DNA of 51,166 nucleotides from Planctomycetaceae bacterium (GCA_021372005.1 JAJFVC010000086.1:1-51166); one strand, 5' to 3'. Positions 1 to 8,036 are shown, numbered from the stretch's first letter. Notes: generated from the sequence alone by a model not told the origin. Made by a program: numbers and translations.

Positions 1-97
1 CTCGCACTTCACGCCATCGCTCGTTTCGCCTACAATCGTCATGGCAGTCCCTTCGTTCTGGTAGTTTTGGAAACGTCAATAATTTCTTACTACCAGT

Positions 98-208
98 TCA
101 AGGGCTGCCTTTCAATGTGCGCATAAATACAGACGTTATCCGAATCGAGCAGCCATCAACCAAGCACTTGATGACGGCACATTGCTTTTCGCGGGTTAGT
201 GTGTTCAT
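98..208 (-). pseudogene. IS1-like transposase, N-terminal remnant
   Basis: A 36-codon reading frame starting MNTLTREKQCAVIKCLVDG resembles from memory the N-terminal helix-turn-helix of IS1-family transposases, which begin with a similar EKR..VI..LVEG..IR pattern. The similarity stops after about 29 residues and a TGA follows, so the DDE catalytic part is absent here. Another minus-strand frame at the very edge (below position 42, ending in a VKCE-like stretch) could be a displaced piece of the same transposase, but it is too short to judge. A near-consensus promoter lies directly upstream. I read it as a decayed insertion sequence. It could instead be a short unrelated peptide. Confidence 0.5.
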
Positions 209-214
209 GCCATT

Positions 215-243
215 ATTATATGCTTGAGCGGTCAAGCAGTCAA
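215..243 (-). promoter_or_regulatory. sigma70-like promoter of the transposase remnant
   Basis: On the minus strand, TTGACT (238-243) and TATAAT (215-220) are separated by 17 bp, and the ATG at 208 follows within a few bases. The spacer holds a perfect 6-bp-arm palindrome, GCTTGA-GCGG-TCAAGC (222-237), a possible operator. Because -10 and ATG are so close, the transcript would be nearly leaderless. Confidence 0.55.
220..236 (+). repeat. 17-bp direct repeat, left copy (ATGCTTGAGCGGTCAAG)
   Basis: The same 17-mer recurs at 1952-1968 with one change (C for T at the fifth base). The two copies bracket the AT-rich segment with the P63C gene and the small basic protein gene. They may be the ends or flanks of an inserted cassette, or two remnants of one insertion-sequence family. 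Confidence 0.6.
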
Positions 244-306
244 TAGGCAGACTCGCGAATTACCAAATTAATCGCCCGGGTCTGTAATGTGAACTCCAAC
301 AGACAC

Positions 307-1479
307 TTACGGCGTTTTGTCGTCGTCGCCCGAGCCACTTTCCCCGGGGGCTTGGAAGTCTACGTCCGGTGCCGGAGGTCGCTTATTGTGGAGACGTGAT
401 GGAGGCGGCGCAAAGAATGTAAGCTGATATTCCTGTCTACCGAATTGCGCAGCCATTTTTTCCCGCAAATCACGCATTGTGTCACAAGCTCTAGCCATTC
501 CAACCAACATCCACAGGTGTTCCGTAAGCTTCTTTAGTCCGTATTGACTGCTAAGCCACTGATGGTAGTTCTGACCACCACGAGGTTTCGGCGCGTTGTC
601 TTTTAACCACTTTGCTACGTCAGGGTCTAGGTACTCATACACAAGTTCCATAACCAACTTCCCCCAATACTTGGGCCTTCGGGTTACTCCACCTTGCCAA
701 TGCGTAAGGCGTGCAAATTCCTGCCACAAATCATCAGGAAAGGTTTTTTCCCATTTTCTCATTTCTTCTTCAAGGTATACCCGAAGTTTGAACTGCAATG
801 CGTCTTCGGGGCGCTCGTATTGGTATCCGGTTGCTTCGTCGATAAGCGCAACCAAGCCAACCTTTGCGCATGCCGCCAAAAACATGCCGCATTTCACGGC
901 AATTTCCTTTTGGCGATCGGTCTGCAATTTACCATCACTGAGAGCCTGGACGTACGCGCGGCAAATTTCGAGAAATGTGTCTGCCTCAATGCCTCTGGCT
1001 GTCTTATTAACAACACCATCAATCGAGAATTCAATCATTTGCCCGGGCAAATCGCTAGGAACGTATGGCTTTAACGCTTCCACGCGAAGATAGCTTTCGA
1101 GGTTTCCACCGCCCTTGCCGTCACTGAGAATGCCCGTTGCACCACTACGACTGATTACGCGACGTCCATCATCCAAAACGTAGCAAGGAAGCGTTGCATC
1201 TCCAGGAAGAATTAAGTCGCCCCACCACTTAGACTCTGGGATGCGATACACCTCAACTACAGGTTGTGAATCAACAGATATTGCGTCTGACGCCACCAAG
1301 TCGCTTGGCGACAAGTCAATGCCCCGCTCTGCCGCAAGCGTAAGCAGCTTTGTGTGCCACTTAGTTGGAATGGTGCCGACTCGCACCCAATACTGGACAG
1401 TGCTTTGCCCCTTTTGGATCAGGGACGCCAAGGCCGTCTGACCACCGAACTTGTCCACGATTCTTTGCGCGATATTCAT
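307..1479 (-). CDS. P63C-domain protein with N-terminal Cro-like HTH
   Basis: The protein has 390 residues. The first 60 or so (MNIAQRIVDKFGG onward, with QSTVQYWVRVG) look like the small Cro-type helix-turn-helix that NCBI calls the carph-isopro domain. The middle and C-terminal part (about 180-340) matches my recollection of the P63C domain found in phage and mobile-element proteins, with KCGMFLAACAKVGLVALIDE and TRRPKYWGKLVMELVYEYL. The tail is acidic and low-complexity. No biochemical function is established for P63C proteins; DNA binding through the HTH is inferred. I chose the ATG at 1479 over upstream TTG codons because an AAAGGTG ribosome-binding site precedes it, at the end of a short leader behind a clear promoter. 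Base composition is more AT-rich than in the genes to the right, in line with transfer. Confidence 0.75.
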   Translation of the reverse strand: MNIAQRIVDKFGGQTALASLIQKGQSTVQYWVRVGTIPTKWHTKLLTLAAERGIDLSPSDLVASDAISVDSQPVVEVYRIPESKWWGDLILPGDATLPCYVLDDGRRVISRSGATGILSDGKGGGNLESYLRVEALKPYVPSDLPGQMIEFSIDGVVNKTARGIEADTFLEICRAYVQALSDGKLQTDRQKEIAVKCGMFLAACAKVGLVALIDEATGYQYERPEDALQFKLRVYLEEEMRKWEKTFPDDLWQEFARLTHWQGGVTRRPKYWGKLVMELVYEYLDPDVAKWLKDNAPKPRGGQNYHQWLSSQYGLKKLTEHLWMLVGMARACDTMRDLREKMAAQFGRQEYQLTFFAPPPSRLHNKRPPAPDVDFQAPGESGSGDDDKTP

Positions 1480-1481
1480 TA

Positions 1482-1508
1482 CAACACCTTTCGTAAAATA
1501 GGGTGTTG
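1482..1508 (-). promoter_or_regulatory. Inverted repeat overlapping the P63C-gene ribosome-binding site
   Basis: CAACACC (1482-1488) and GGTGTTG (1502-1508) are perfect 7-bp arms separated by 13 bp, lying between the -10 box and the start codon. In RNA the right arm would sequester the AAAGGTG ribosome-binding site. In DNA it could be an operator for the HTH of the encoded protein. Confidence 0.5.
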
Positions 1509-1510
1509 CA

Positions 1511-1539
1511 ATAATAACAAATACCAAAACCGTCGTCAA
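1511..1539 (-). promoter_or_regulatory. sigma70-like promoter of the P63C gene
   Basis: On the minus strand TTGACG (1534-1539) and TATTAT (1511-1516) are separated by exactly 17 bp, 31 bp or more upstream of the ATG at 1479. Confidence 0.7.
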
Positions 1540-1547
1540 CAGTTTTT

Positions 1548-1563
1548 TTGGTTATTTAACCAA
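1548..1563. promoter_or_regulatory. Palindrome TTGGTTA-TT-TAACCAA
   Basis: A perfect 7-bp-arm palindrome sits between the stop of the small basic-protein gene (1565) and the -35 box of the P63C promoter (1539). A further half-site-like TTTGGTTG follows at 1568-1575. It lacks a T-run on the side a terminator of the upstream gene would need, so an operator is as likely as a terminator. Confidence 0.4.
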
Positions 1564-1564
1564 A

Positions 1565-1801
1565 TTATTTGGTTGTTTTGTTTCCCCACCGCGCCTTAGC
1601 TGCATTCTTCGCAATCTCTTTTCGCTGCTCCACCGTCAATTTTGCGGCGCGGGCGGCACCACCTTTCAGCCCCCCTAGCCGCCCAAGAGCGACTGCGGCA
1701 GGATTCTTCTCTTTGGGTGGTTCAGCATCCGGCACAACAGTATCGAGAACGTGCCGGGCGATTTCGGACGGGTCGAATTGTTTTTTGGATCGCTTCGCCA
1801 T
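1565..1801 (-). CDS. Small basic conserved hypothetical protein (78 aa)
   Basis: It encodes 78 residues, MAKRSKKQFDPSEIARHVLD at the start, then a Lys/Arg/Ala/Gly-rich half containing ALGRLGGLKGGAARAAKL and a final helix ending KAARARW-like (KAAKARWGNKTTK). Small proteins with this G(R/K)LGG-KGG-ARA pattern are widespread in bacteria and uncharacterised; their charge suggests nucleic-acid binding, which is inference. I prefer the ATG at 1801 to a TTG 28 codons upstream because the extra residues look non-protein-like. A promoter with consensus spacing lies at 1939-1967. It is co-directional with the P63C gene downstream but separated from it by that gene's own promoter. Confidence 0.65.
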   Translation of the reverse strand: MAKRSKKQFDPSEIARHVLDTVVPDAEPPKEKNPAAVALGRLGGLKGGAARAAKLTVEQRKEIAKNAAKARWGNKTTK

Positions 1802-1938
1802 AACTACCACGGCCAAAGATGGAAAATTGCCTCTACCAACCATTCGATGAATTGACGGATTTGGCTCTTTCGTGTGCCCGGGCAAGGCACAACGGATTCT
1901 CTGTCAAAATGGTCGCTAGGTCGACTGGCCATACCCCA

Positions 1939-1967
1939 ATTCTAACGGGGGATGCCTGAGCGGTCAA
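1939..1967 (-). promoter_or_regulatory. sigma70-like promoter of the 78-aa gene
   Basis: On the minus strand TTGACC (1962-1967) and TAGAAT (1939-1944) are separated by 17 bp, giving a leader of about 130 nt to the ATG at 1801. The -35 box lies inside the right copy of the 17-bp direct repeat. Confidence 0.5.
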
Positions 1968-1968
1968 G
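1952..1968 (+). repeat. 17-bp direct repeat, right copy (ATGCCTGAGCGGTCAAG)
   Basis: Matches 220-236 at 16 of 17 positions. It runs into the imperfect inverted repeat at 1962-2001. Confidence 0.6.
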
Positions 1969-2001
1969 TTTGATCCGAGAATTCCGCATTTCAAACTGAC
2001 C
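1962..2001. repeat. Imperfect inverted repeat, insertion-sequence-end-like
   Basis: GGTCAAGTTTGA (1962-1973) and TCAAACTGACC (1991-2001) pair over 11 bp with one bulged A and a 17-bp loop. The block TCAAACTGACCCACTACC is reminiscent of non-coding ends of IS21-type elements. That is a memory-based impression, not a match. It marks the right border of the AT-rich islet. Confidence 0.35.
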
Positions 2002-2016
2002 CACTACCGCCGTTCG

Positions 2017-2045
2017 TTGACACTGGATGATAAGCTAGATAACAT
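2017..2045 (+). promoter_or_regulatory. sigma70-like promoter of the coiled-coil/exporter operon
   Basis: TTGACA (2017-2022) is a perfect -35, followed after 17 bp by TAACAT (2040-2045). The ATG of the first gene is at 2100, preceded by TAGGAGAG. The -35 lies just past the insertion-sequence-end-like repeat, so this promoter may have been brought in by the insertion. Confidence 0.6.
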
Positions 2046-2099
2046 AGACAATAGGTAAACCCCTTGCCGACCGTCGTGTGACGCTGTTAGGAGAGATAC

Positions 2100-3527
2100 A
2101 TGGCCCGCGAGAACCAAGGCCTTCAAATCACTTTGATCGTTTTCGTCATTCTCACGATTCTGTTGAGCGTGACGACCTATGTATTTTATCGCCAATACGA
2201 CGAGTGGGCCACCAAGGCAAAAGTCAATCTCGAGGAAGCGACCAAAAAGGGACAGTTGGCGACGAAGAACGAAGAGGACGCCAACGAGTTGAAACGGTTG
2301 CTGGGCGTGGCGAAAACCGAGAAGGTCGATGCGATCGCGTCGACGGTGTTCGCCGACGACATGAAGAAGTACGGCGGCAGCTATCCTGAAGACGCTCGCT
2401 TCTACCGTCCGCTTCTCGAAAAGATGGGCAAGACGATCGACGAGAAGAACGCGGCATTGGCCCAGGCCGATGCGAAGATCCACAAGCTGGAAGAAGATTT
2501 CCGGGTTCGAGAGGCGAACAAGCAACCGCAGATCGACGAGTTGAAGAAAGCGGCCGACGACGCCAGCAAGGATCTGGCCGGCGAGCGATCGAAGTTCCAG
2601 GGCGAACGTGACCGCATCACCCAGGAAAGCGCGAAATTGAAGGCCGATCTCGACACCGCCCGCAAAACCGCCGAAACCGCGATGGGCAAAGTCAAGCAGG
2701 ATCTGCAGAACGCCGTCAAGCAATACGGCAAGCTCAAGGACACGAACTCCCGGTTGGGCGAAGAACTTCAGGCCCGCACCGCGACGAAATTCGACGTGCC
2801 GACCGGCGAGGTTCGATGGGCCAATCAACGATCGGGCACGGTGTGGATCAACCTGGGCGACGCCGATTCGTTGCAGCGGCAGGTCACCTTTAGCGTCTTT
2901 CCGGCCAACATCAGCGACTTGACCTCCGACAGCGTGAAGGGCAGCATCGAAGTCACCCGCGTACTGGGCGACCATCTGGCCGAGGCCCGCATCACGAGCG
3001 ATAAGCCGGGCAATCCGATCATGCCGGGCGACAAGATTTACACGCCTGTCTGGTCGCGCGGCGAAAAACGCCATTTCGCCATCGCCGGCAAGATCGATCT
3101 CGACGGCGACGGAACCAACGACATTCAGACGCTGATCGATTTAATTCGGCTCAACGGCGGCGAGGTCGACACCTATTTGAACGACAAGGACAAGCGGGTC
3201 GGCCACATGACGATCAACACCCGATTCCTCGTCATCGGCGAGGCACCCACCGATACGGCCAAACCCGCGGTGATCAACGATCTGGCGAAGATTCGGAGCG
3301 AGGCCCAGCAGTTGGGCGTCCAAAAAGTAGGCTTGCCCGAGTTGCTTCAACGCATGGGCTGGAAAAACGAATCGGTCGTCCACTACGGTTTAGGCTCCAA
3401 CCCGAGCGACTTCGCGCCGAAGAGCAATGATGCATCGCGCAGCTCGGGCAATCCCTTTGAGTCGCGGACGCCGCCCAGCAAAAACCCCAGCGGCGGCAAC
3501 GGCACGTATTACAAGTTCCACATGTAA
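2100..3527 (+). CDS. Membrane-anchored coiled-coil protein, planctomycete type
   Basis: 475 residues. One transmembrane helix near the N-terminus (about 9-29, QITLIVFVILTILLSVTTYV) is preceded by a short charged cytosolic end. About 40-235 is a long Lys/Glu/Ala-rich region with heptad-like spacing, predicted coiled coil. The remainder (about 240-400) is a compact domain (FDVPTGEVRWANQRSGTVWI; later a PGDKIYTPVWSRGEKRHFAIAG stretch) and the C-terminus is low-complexity. I recognise the type from planctomycete genomes but know no function. A clear AGGAGA site lies before the ATG and it heads a run of plus-strand genes ending in an exporter, so an envelope or anchoring role is conceivable. That is inference. 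Confidence 0.75.
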   Translation: MARENQGLQITLIVFVILTILLSVTTYVFYRQYDEWATKAKVNLEEATKKGQLATKNEEDANELKRLLGVAKTEKVDAIASTVFADDMKKYGGSYPEDARFYRPLLEKMGKTIDEKNAALAQADAKIHKLEEDFRVREANKQPQIDELKKAADDASKDLAGERSKFQGERDRITQESAKLKADLDTARKTAETAMGKVKQDLQNAVKQYGKLKDTNSRLGEELQARTATKFDVPTGEVRWANQRSGTVWINLGDADSLQRQVTFSVFPANISDLTSDSVKGSIEVTRVLGDHLAEARITSDKPGNPIMPGDKIYTPVWSRGEKRHFAIAGKIDLDGDGTNDIQTLIDLIRLNGGEVDTYLNDKDKRVGHMTINTRFLVIGEAPTDTAKPAVINDLAKIRSEAQQLGVQKVGLPELLQRMGWKNESVVHYGLGSNPSDFAPKSNDASRSSGNPFESRTPPSKNPSGGNGTYYKFHM

Positions 3528-3555
3528 TATCTCTCCACAGGACACGGAGGTCTTC

Positions 3556-3783
3556 ATGCCATCCGGCGACGCCACGGCGATGGACGGCGAGTTTTTGGGG
3601 ATTCGTTGTCGCCTGATCGAATTGGCCGCGGCATTGGACCGTCTTGATCGTGCCGGAGCCTCCGACTCGTCCGACGTTCGCCGGTCGCAGATCCGCCGCG
3701 CTCTCGAAATCCTTTCCTCCCATACCCCCGAGCACGCCGAGCAGGTACAATTGGTGTTTTCGTTGCCCTATCAAGGGGGATGA
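3556..3783 (+). CDS. Small hypothetical protein (75 aa) coupled to an ABC transporter gene
   Basis: 75 residues, no signal peptide or membrane helix, mostly helical (FLGIRCRLIELAAALDRLD; RRALEILSSHTPEHAEQVQ) with an ending [13 protein letters not shown]. The start at 3556 is chosen because a strong ACGGAGG site lies six bases upstream; a longer frame from 3427 would overlap the previous gene. Its TGA overlaps the ATG of the next gene (ATGA), implying translational coupling with the exporter ATPase. I do not recognise the family with certainty. Confidence 0.65.
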   Translation: MPSGDATAMDGEFLGIRCRLIELAAALDRLDRAGASDSSDVRRSQIRRALEILSSHTPEHAEQVQLVFSLPYQGG

Positions 3784-4655
3784 AAATGTCCCTAAAACCT
3801 GCGGATGGCCCTCGGCACGGTTCCTTGTCGCCACCTGAGTCCAACCTTTCGTCCGTTGCTGAACGGCCGGCCGGCGGGACAGCCCCGTCGCAGCTTTGGC
3901 ATCATGGGCCCAGCCATTTTGCGGCAGATCGACTCATCCGATTGCACGACGTCTGTAAAACGTATCACGTCGGCGAAGTCGAAGTTCAGGCGTTGCAGGG
4001 AATCTCGCTCGGCATTGAACGCGGCGAATACGTCAGCCTGATCGGTCCCTCCGGCTCCGGAAAAACGACGTTGATGAACATGCTCGGGTGCCTCGATCGA
4101 CCCACCAGCGGCAGCTATCTGTTCGACGGCAACGAGGTCGCCAAGATGTCGGCCGACGGACGTGCCCGTTTACGAAATCTAAAAATCGGTTTTGTGTTTC
4201 AAAACTTCAATTTGCTGGCGCGCACTACGACGTTGGAGAACGTCGAATTGCCGCTGTTGTATCGCCGTGACATTCGCGGCAGCCAACGGTGTCTGATCGC
4301 CCGACAACTGCTGAAAAAGGTCGGTCTGGAATCGCGGATGAACCACCATCCGTCGCAGCTTTCCGGCGGCCAACAGCAACGAGCGGCCATCGCCCGCGCC
4401 TTGGCCTCCCGACCGTCGATTCTCTTAGCCGACGAGCCCACGGGAAACATCGACTCTCACACCAGCCGGGAGGTCATGGATCTGTTTCGGCAACTCAACG
4501 AGGAGGACGGCATTACGATCATCCTCGTGACGCACGATCAAGAAGTGGCGAGACATGCACACCGAACCATCGTGTTGCGCGATGGCCGCGTGGTCTGTGA
4601 TTCGACGGATTTTGCCAGCGCCGCCGCAGCCCTGCACCAAACGGGAGAATGCTGA
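3780..4655 (+). CDS. ABC transporter ATPase, MacB/LolD/DevA type
   Basis: 291 residues. After an unusual N-terminal extension of about 50 residues, poor in recognisable structure, the nucleotide-binding domain starts with [20 protein letters not shown]. Walker A is [10 protein letters not shown], the Q-loop lies in FVFQNFNLL, the signature is LSGGQQQR, Walker B is [10 protein letters not shown] and the switch His is in VTHD. The family energises tripartite MacAB- or DevBCA-type efflux pumps. The start overlaps the preceding stop; the next gene begins two bases after its own stop. A downstream start after the extension cannot be excluded. With the next two genes it forms a complete split exporter; the outer-membrane TolC-like partner is not in the window. 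Confidence 0.88.
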   Translation: MKMSLKPADGPRHGSLSPPESNLSSVAERPAGGTAPSQLWHHGPSHFAADRLIRLHDVCKTYHVGEVEVQALQGISLGIERGEYVSLIGPSGSGKTTLMNMLGCLDRPTSGSYLFDGNEVAKMSADGRARLRNLKIGFVFQNFNLLARTTTLENVELPLLYRRDIRGSQRCLIARQLLKKVGLESRMNHHPSQLSGGQQQRAAIARALASRPSILLADEPTGNIDSHTSREVMDLFRQLNEEDGITIILVTHDQEVARHAHRTIVLRDGRVVCDSTDFASAAAALHQTGEC

Positions 4656-4656
4656 C

Positions 4657-5904
4657 GTGAAACGCCTGTTGTTCTGGATCATCCTGGCGGGGATTGCGGC
4701 GGGCGGCGGCGTTGTCGGCTACCGTCATTTTCGGCCGGCGGCGAAGACGGTCTATCGGACCACGCCGCTGCGTCGCGGCGATATTACCTTCACCGCCAAG
4801 GAAAGCGGCACCGTGCAGCCGGTGCTCAGCGTACAAGTCGGTTCCGTCGTCTCGGGCCCGATTGTCAAAGTCCACGTCGGTTTCAACGCCAAGGTCAAAA
4901 AAGGCCAGCTTCTTGCGGAGATCGATCCGTTGCCCTTCAAGGCCAAAGTCGCTCAGGCGACGGCTCAGTTGGCTTCCAGCGAAGCGTATCTCATGCAAGC
5001 GAAAGCCAAGCTGAAACAGGCTCTTCACAATTGGAATCGAGCCAAAGACCTCATGCCGAAAAACGCCATCTCGGCGAGCGAATACGACCAGTACGAGTCC
5101 GAGTACGAGGTGGCCGAAGCCAACGTGGCCATTTACAAGGCGACGGTCGATCAGAGCCGGGCCGCCCTGGACCAAGCCGAGACCGATCTCAGCTACACCA
5201 AAATCGTTGCCCCCGTCGACGGCATTGTGACGGACCGCAAAGTGGACCCGGGGCAGACGTTGGCCTCCACCTATCAAACGCCCGTCCTGTTCGTTGTCGC
5301 TCCCGACCTGGAAAAAAGGGTTTATGTTTTGGCCACAGCCGATGAAGCCGACATCGGCATGATTCGTGATGCCCAGTCACGGAACCAGCCGGTATCCTTC
5401 ACCGTTGGAGCGTATCCCAACGACACCTTCAAGGGCAAAATCCGCGAAGTCCGCCTAACTCCGACCACCGTGGAAAACATCGTCACCTACACCGTGGTGG
5501 TCGAATCTCAAAACCCGCAACTGAAACTGCTGCCGGGCATGACGGTCCGCCTGACCTTCCAAATTGAGAAACACGTCGACGTGATGAGAATTCCGAACGC
5601 GGCATTGCGATTTCATCCCAAGCCCGAACAGGTTCGCAGCGCCGACCGTTCGATTGCGGAAAACATGGCCGAGAAGGATCGAGAGAAAGAAAAAAACGAC
5701 GACGAGTATTTTTTCCGGCCGCAAGCCCCCAGCAAGGCGTCTTTCGCCTGGCTCGAACGCAAAACGCAATATGTCTGGATCACCGACGGCGATAAACTGT
5801 CGGCCGTCAAGGTTGTGACCGGTCTGAGCGACGCGAAGTACGCCGAACTCGTCTCCGGCAAGTTGAGCGAAGGCCAGCAAGTGGTCACAGGCATCAAACC
5901 GTGA
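4657..5904 (+). CDS. Periplasmic adaptor (HlyD/MacA/DevB family)
   Basis: 415 residues from the GTG at 4657, chosen because GGGAGA lies upstream and the protein then begins with a signal-anchor helix, KRLLFWIILAGIAAGGGVVG. Features in order are an anchor (3-22), a barrel-sandwich half-motif (around KESGTVQPVLSVQVGSVVSG), a coiled-coil hairpin (about 100-180), the second lipoyl half (IVAPVDGIVTDRKVDPGQTL) and a beta-barrel (TVENIVTYTVVVESQNP). Between the barrel and the membrane-proximal end there is a charged Lys/Glu/Asp-rich insert (around residues 335-355). The protein bridges an inner-membrane ABC permease and an outer-membrane channel. Its position between ATPase and permease genes supports one exporter. 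Confidence 0.88.
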   Translation: MKRLLFWIILAGIAAGGGVVGYRHFRPAAKTVYRTTPLRRGDITFTAKESGTVQPVLSVQVGSVVSGPIVKVHVGFNAKVKKGQLLAEIDPLPFKAKVAQATAQLASSEAYLMQAKAKLKQALHNWNRAKDLMPKNAISASEYDQYESEYEVAEANVAIYKATVDQSRAALDQAETDLSYTKIVAPVDGIVTDRKVDPGQTLASTYQTPVLFVVAPDLEKRVYVLATADEADIGMIRDAQSRNQPVSFTVGAYPNDTFKGKIREVRLTPTTVENIVTYTVVVESQNPQLKLLPGMTVRLTFQIEKHVDVMRIPNAALRFHPKPEQVRSADRSIAENMAEKDREKEKNDDEYFFRPQAPSKASFAWLERKTQYVWITDGDKLSAVKVVTGLSDAKYAELVSGKLSEGQQVVTGIKP

Positions 5905-5920
5905 GAGACGTGAGGCCGGT

Positions 5921-7171
5921 ATGAATCTTTGGATGATCACGAAAGTTGCCTTTCGTGCGTTGGCCAAAAACAAGATGCGAGCCGGGCTAACGATGCTCGG
6001 AATCGTCATCGGTGTGGCCGCCGTCATCCTGTTGGTTGCCATCAGCCGATCCGCCGGTGTGGTGATCCAGAAACAGTTTCATTTTTTGGGCGGAAATCCA
6101 ACGATCACGGTGATCTCGGGCAGCCGCACGACGGGTGGCGTCCGGCGGGGCGCCAAAAGCGCCGTCACTCTAACGATGGACGACATCGCGGCGGTCGAAG
6201 AAGAATGCCCCCTCGCCATAGCGGCCTCGCCCGAGATTTTCTCGACGGGCCAAGTCGTCGCTGGAAACCGGAATTGGTCGCCGAATGTGATCTTCGGCGT
6301 CGCCGCGAGTTATCTGACGCTTTGCGATTGGACGATGGAAACAGGCGCGTTTTTCACGCCCGACGATGTCCACACCGCCGCCAAGGTCTGCGTTCTCGGC
6401 AAAACCGTGGCCAAGAAACTTTTCCCCGAATCGGATTGCGTCGGCGCCGAGATACGCATCAAGGGCGTTCCGTTCACGGTCCTCGGCGTTCTCGAAATGA
6501 AAGGAACGAACCTATTCGGCTTCGATCGGGACAACCTGGTGCTGACGCCTTGCACAACCATTTTAAGACGCATGAAGCGCACGGTGTTCCAAAACATCTG
6601 GGGCTTTAACGTTGCGGCGCGATCCGCCGAACAGATCGCCGAGCTAAAAAAGGAAATTCGATTATTGCTGAGACAACGGCATCGGCTGGAAGACAATGAA
6701 CCGGACGATTTCTTTATCAACAATGAATGGCGGTTTGTTCAAACCATCCGAACCGGCACCATGGTGATGACGTGGATCCTCGGTTCGGTTGCCGGAGTGT
6801 CCATGATCGTCGGCGGCATCGGCATCATGAACATCATGTTGGTTTCCGTAACCGAACGAACCCGTGAAATCGGGATTCGTCTGGCCGTTGGCGCGCGCTC
6901 GCGGGACATTTTGCGGCAATTCTTGGTGGAATCCTTGGTGCTTTCCCTCGTGGGCGGCATGATCGGCAGCGCAACGGGGATTGCGGCCGCGATCGGCGCG
7001 ACCTACGCCGCCAATACGTTTCTGAGCGGCGACAAATGGCCGCTGATGATTTCTGCCGATTCCGTCGTCATTTCGCTGGTTTTCGCCGCGTCCGTGGGGA
7101 TATTTTTCGGTTACTGCCCCGCCCGAAAGGCCAGCCGCCTCGATCCCATTGAATCGCTTCGTTACGAGTGA
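5921..7171 (+). CDS. ABC exporter permease, MacB/DevC (FtsX-like) type
   Basis: 416 residues. N-terminal helix with the family sequence NKMRAGLTMLGIVIGVAAVI, a large periplasmic domain (about 45-270) and three C-terminal helices with the hallmark GGIGIMNIMLVSVTERTREI. The C-terminus, ARKASRLDPIESLRYE, is typical of MacB permeases. No ATPase domain is fused, unlike the MacB copy at 18045-20126. Sixteen bases separate it from the adaptor stop. MacB-type permeases move substrates from the periplasm or inner-membrane outer leaflet out of the cell (peptides, macrolides, glycolipids). The substrate here is unknown. Confidence 0.9.
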   Translation: MNLWMITKVAFRALAKNKMRAGLTMLGIVIGVAAVILLVAISRSAGVVIQKQFHFLGGNPTITVISGSRTTGGVRRGAKSAVTLTMDDIAAVEEECPLAIAASPEIFSTGQVVAGNRNWSPNVIFGVAASYLTLCDWTMETGAFFTPDDVHTAAKVCVLGKTVAKKLFPESDCVGAEIRIKGVPFTVLGVLEMKGTNLFGFDRDNLVLTPCTTILRRMKRTVFQNIWGFNVAARSAEQIAELKKEIRLLLRQRHRLEDNEPDDFFINNEWRFVQTIRTGTMVMTWILGSVAGVSMIVGGIGIMNIMLVSVTERTREIGIRLAVGARSRDILRQFLVESLVLSLVGGMIGSATGIAAAIGATYAANTFLSGDKWPLMISADSVVISLVFAASVGIFFGYCPARKASRLDPIESLRYE

Positions 7172-7205
7172 CACGCTACGTTCATCCCGTTAAAAAAAAC
7201 TTCCC

Positions 7206-8036
7206 ATGGACTTTTTCGATCCTCACATTCACGTTGCTTCCCGAACGACCGACGACCTGGCGGCGATGGCTCGGGCCGGATGCGTCGGCGTCGGCGAGCC
7301 GGCCTTTTGGATGGGCTACGACCGGAGTCATCCGGCCAGTTTTTTCGACTACTTTCGCCAGTTGACCGAATGGGAACCTCGGCGGGCGGCCAACTACAAC
7401 ATGCGTCATTATGCGTGGCTGGGCATGAACGCCAAAGAGGCCGAGAATGTGGCTCTGGCCCGCGACGTGATCGCCATGCTGCCCGAGTTTCTCGACCGGC
7501 CCCATGTGCTCGGCATCGGTGAAATCGGTTTGAACCGTTGCACCCCCAACGAAATGACGACGCTCTCGGAGCTGGTCGAACTGGCCATGCAACGCGGCGA
7601 ACAAATGTTGTTCCATACGCCGCATCTCGATCAAAAGCTGCGCGGCACCCGAATGATCCTCGACCTGCTGCGGGCCGATCGACGGGTGGACCGCCGCCGC
7701 GTGTGGATCGATCATTGCGAGGAGCACACGATCCGTCTGGTGCTCGACGAAGGCTATTGGGCAGGCATCACGCTGTATCCGACGACCAAAGCCACGCCGG
7801 ACCGCGCGGCGGACATGATCGAACGTTTTGGGGCCGAGCGGATTTTGGTCACCTCATCGGCCGACTGGGGACCGTCCAATCCGATGGCCGTTCCGGAGTT
7901 CATCTTCACAATGCGTCGGCGTGGGCATCCCGATGCGCTGATTCGCCGAATCGTCTACGAAAACCCGCTGGAACTGATGGGCCAAAGCCGTGGGTTTGAT
8001 TTCGCGTCCGAGAAATCGCAAGAGACGCCGCGCTAG
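7206..8036 (+). CDS. TatD-family metal-dependent hydrolase, EboB-like
   Basis: 276 residues. The TatD/amidohydrolase metal ligands are all visible: the HxH pair in DPHIHVASRTTDD, Glu in GEIGLNR, His in HTPHLD, His in WIDHCEEH and Asp in SSADWG. The sequence pattern (FDPHIHVASRTTDD..MARAG...EPAFWMG) is that of the hydrolase in ebo clusters, not of housekeeping TatD nucleases. Ebo clusters are known to be required for moving the scytonemin monomer from cytoplasm to periplasm; the reaction of this subunit is unknown. It follows the permease gene by 34 bases on the same strand, and other ebo-type genes lie on the opposite strand at 10011-14071. Soluble and cytosolic by appearance. Confidence 0.8.
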   Translation: MDFFDPHIHVASRTTDDLAAMARAGCVGVGEPAFWMGYDRSHPASFFDYFRQLTEWEPRRAANYNMRHYAWLGMNAKEAENVALARDVIAMLPEFLDRPHVLGIGEIGLNRCTPNEMTTLSELVELAMQRGEQMLFHTPHLDQKLRGTRMILDLLRADRRVDRRRVWIDHCEEHTIRLVLDEGYWAGITLYPTTKATPDRAADMIERFGAERILVTSSADWGPSNPMAVPEFIFTMRRRGHPDALIRRIVYENPLELMGQSRGFDFASEKSQETPR

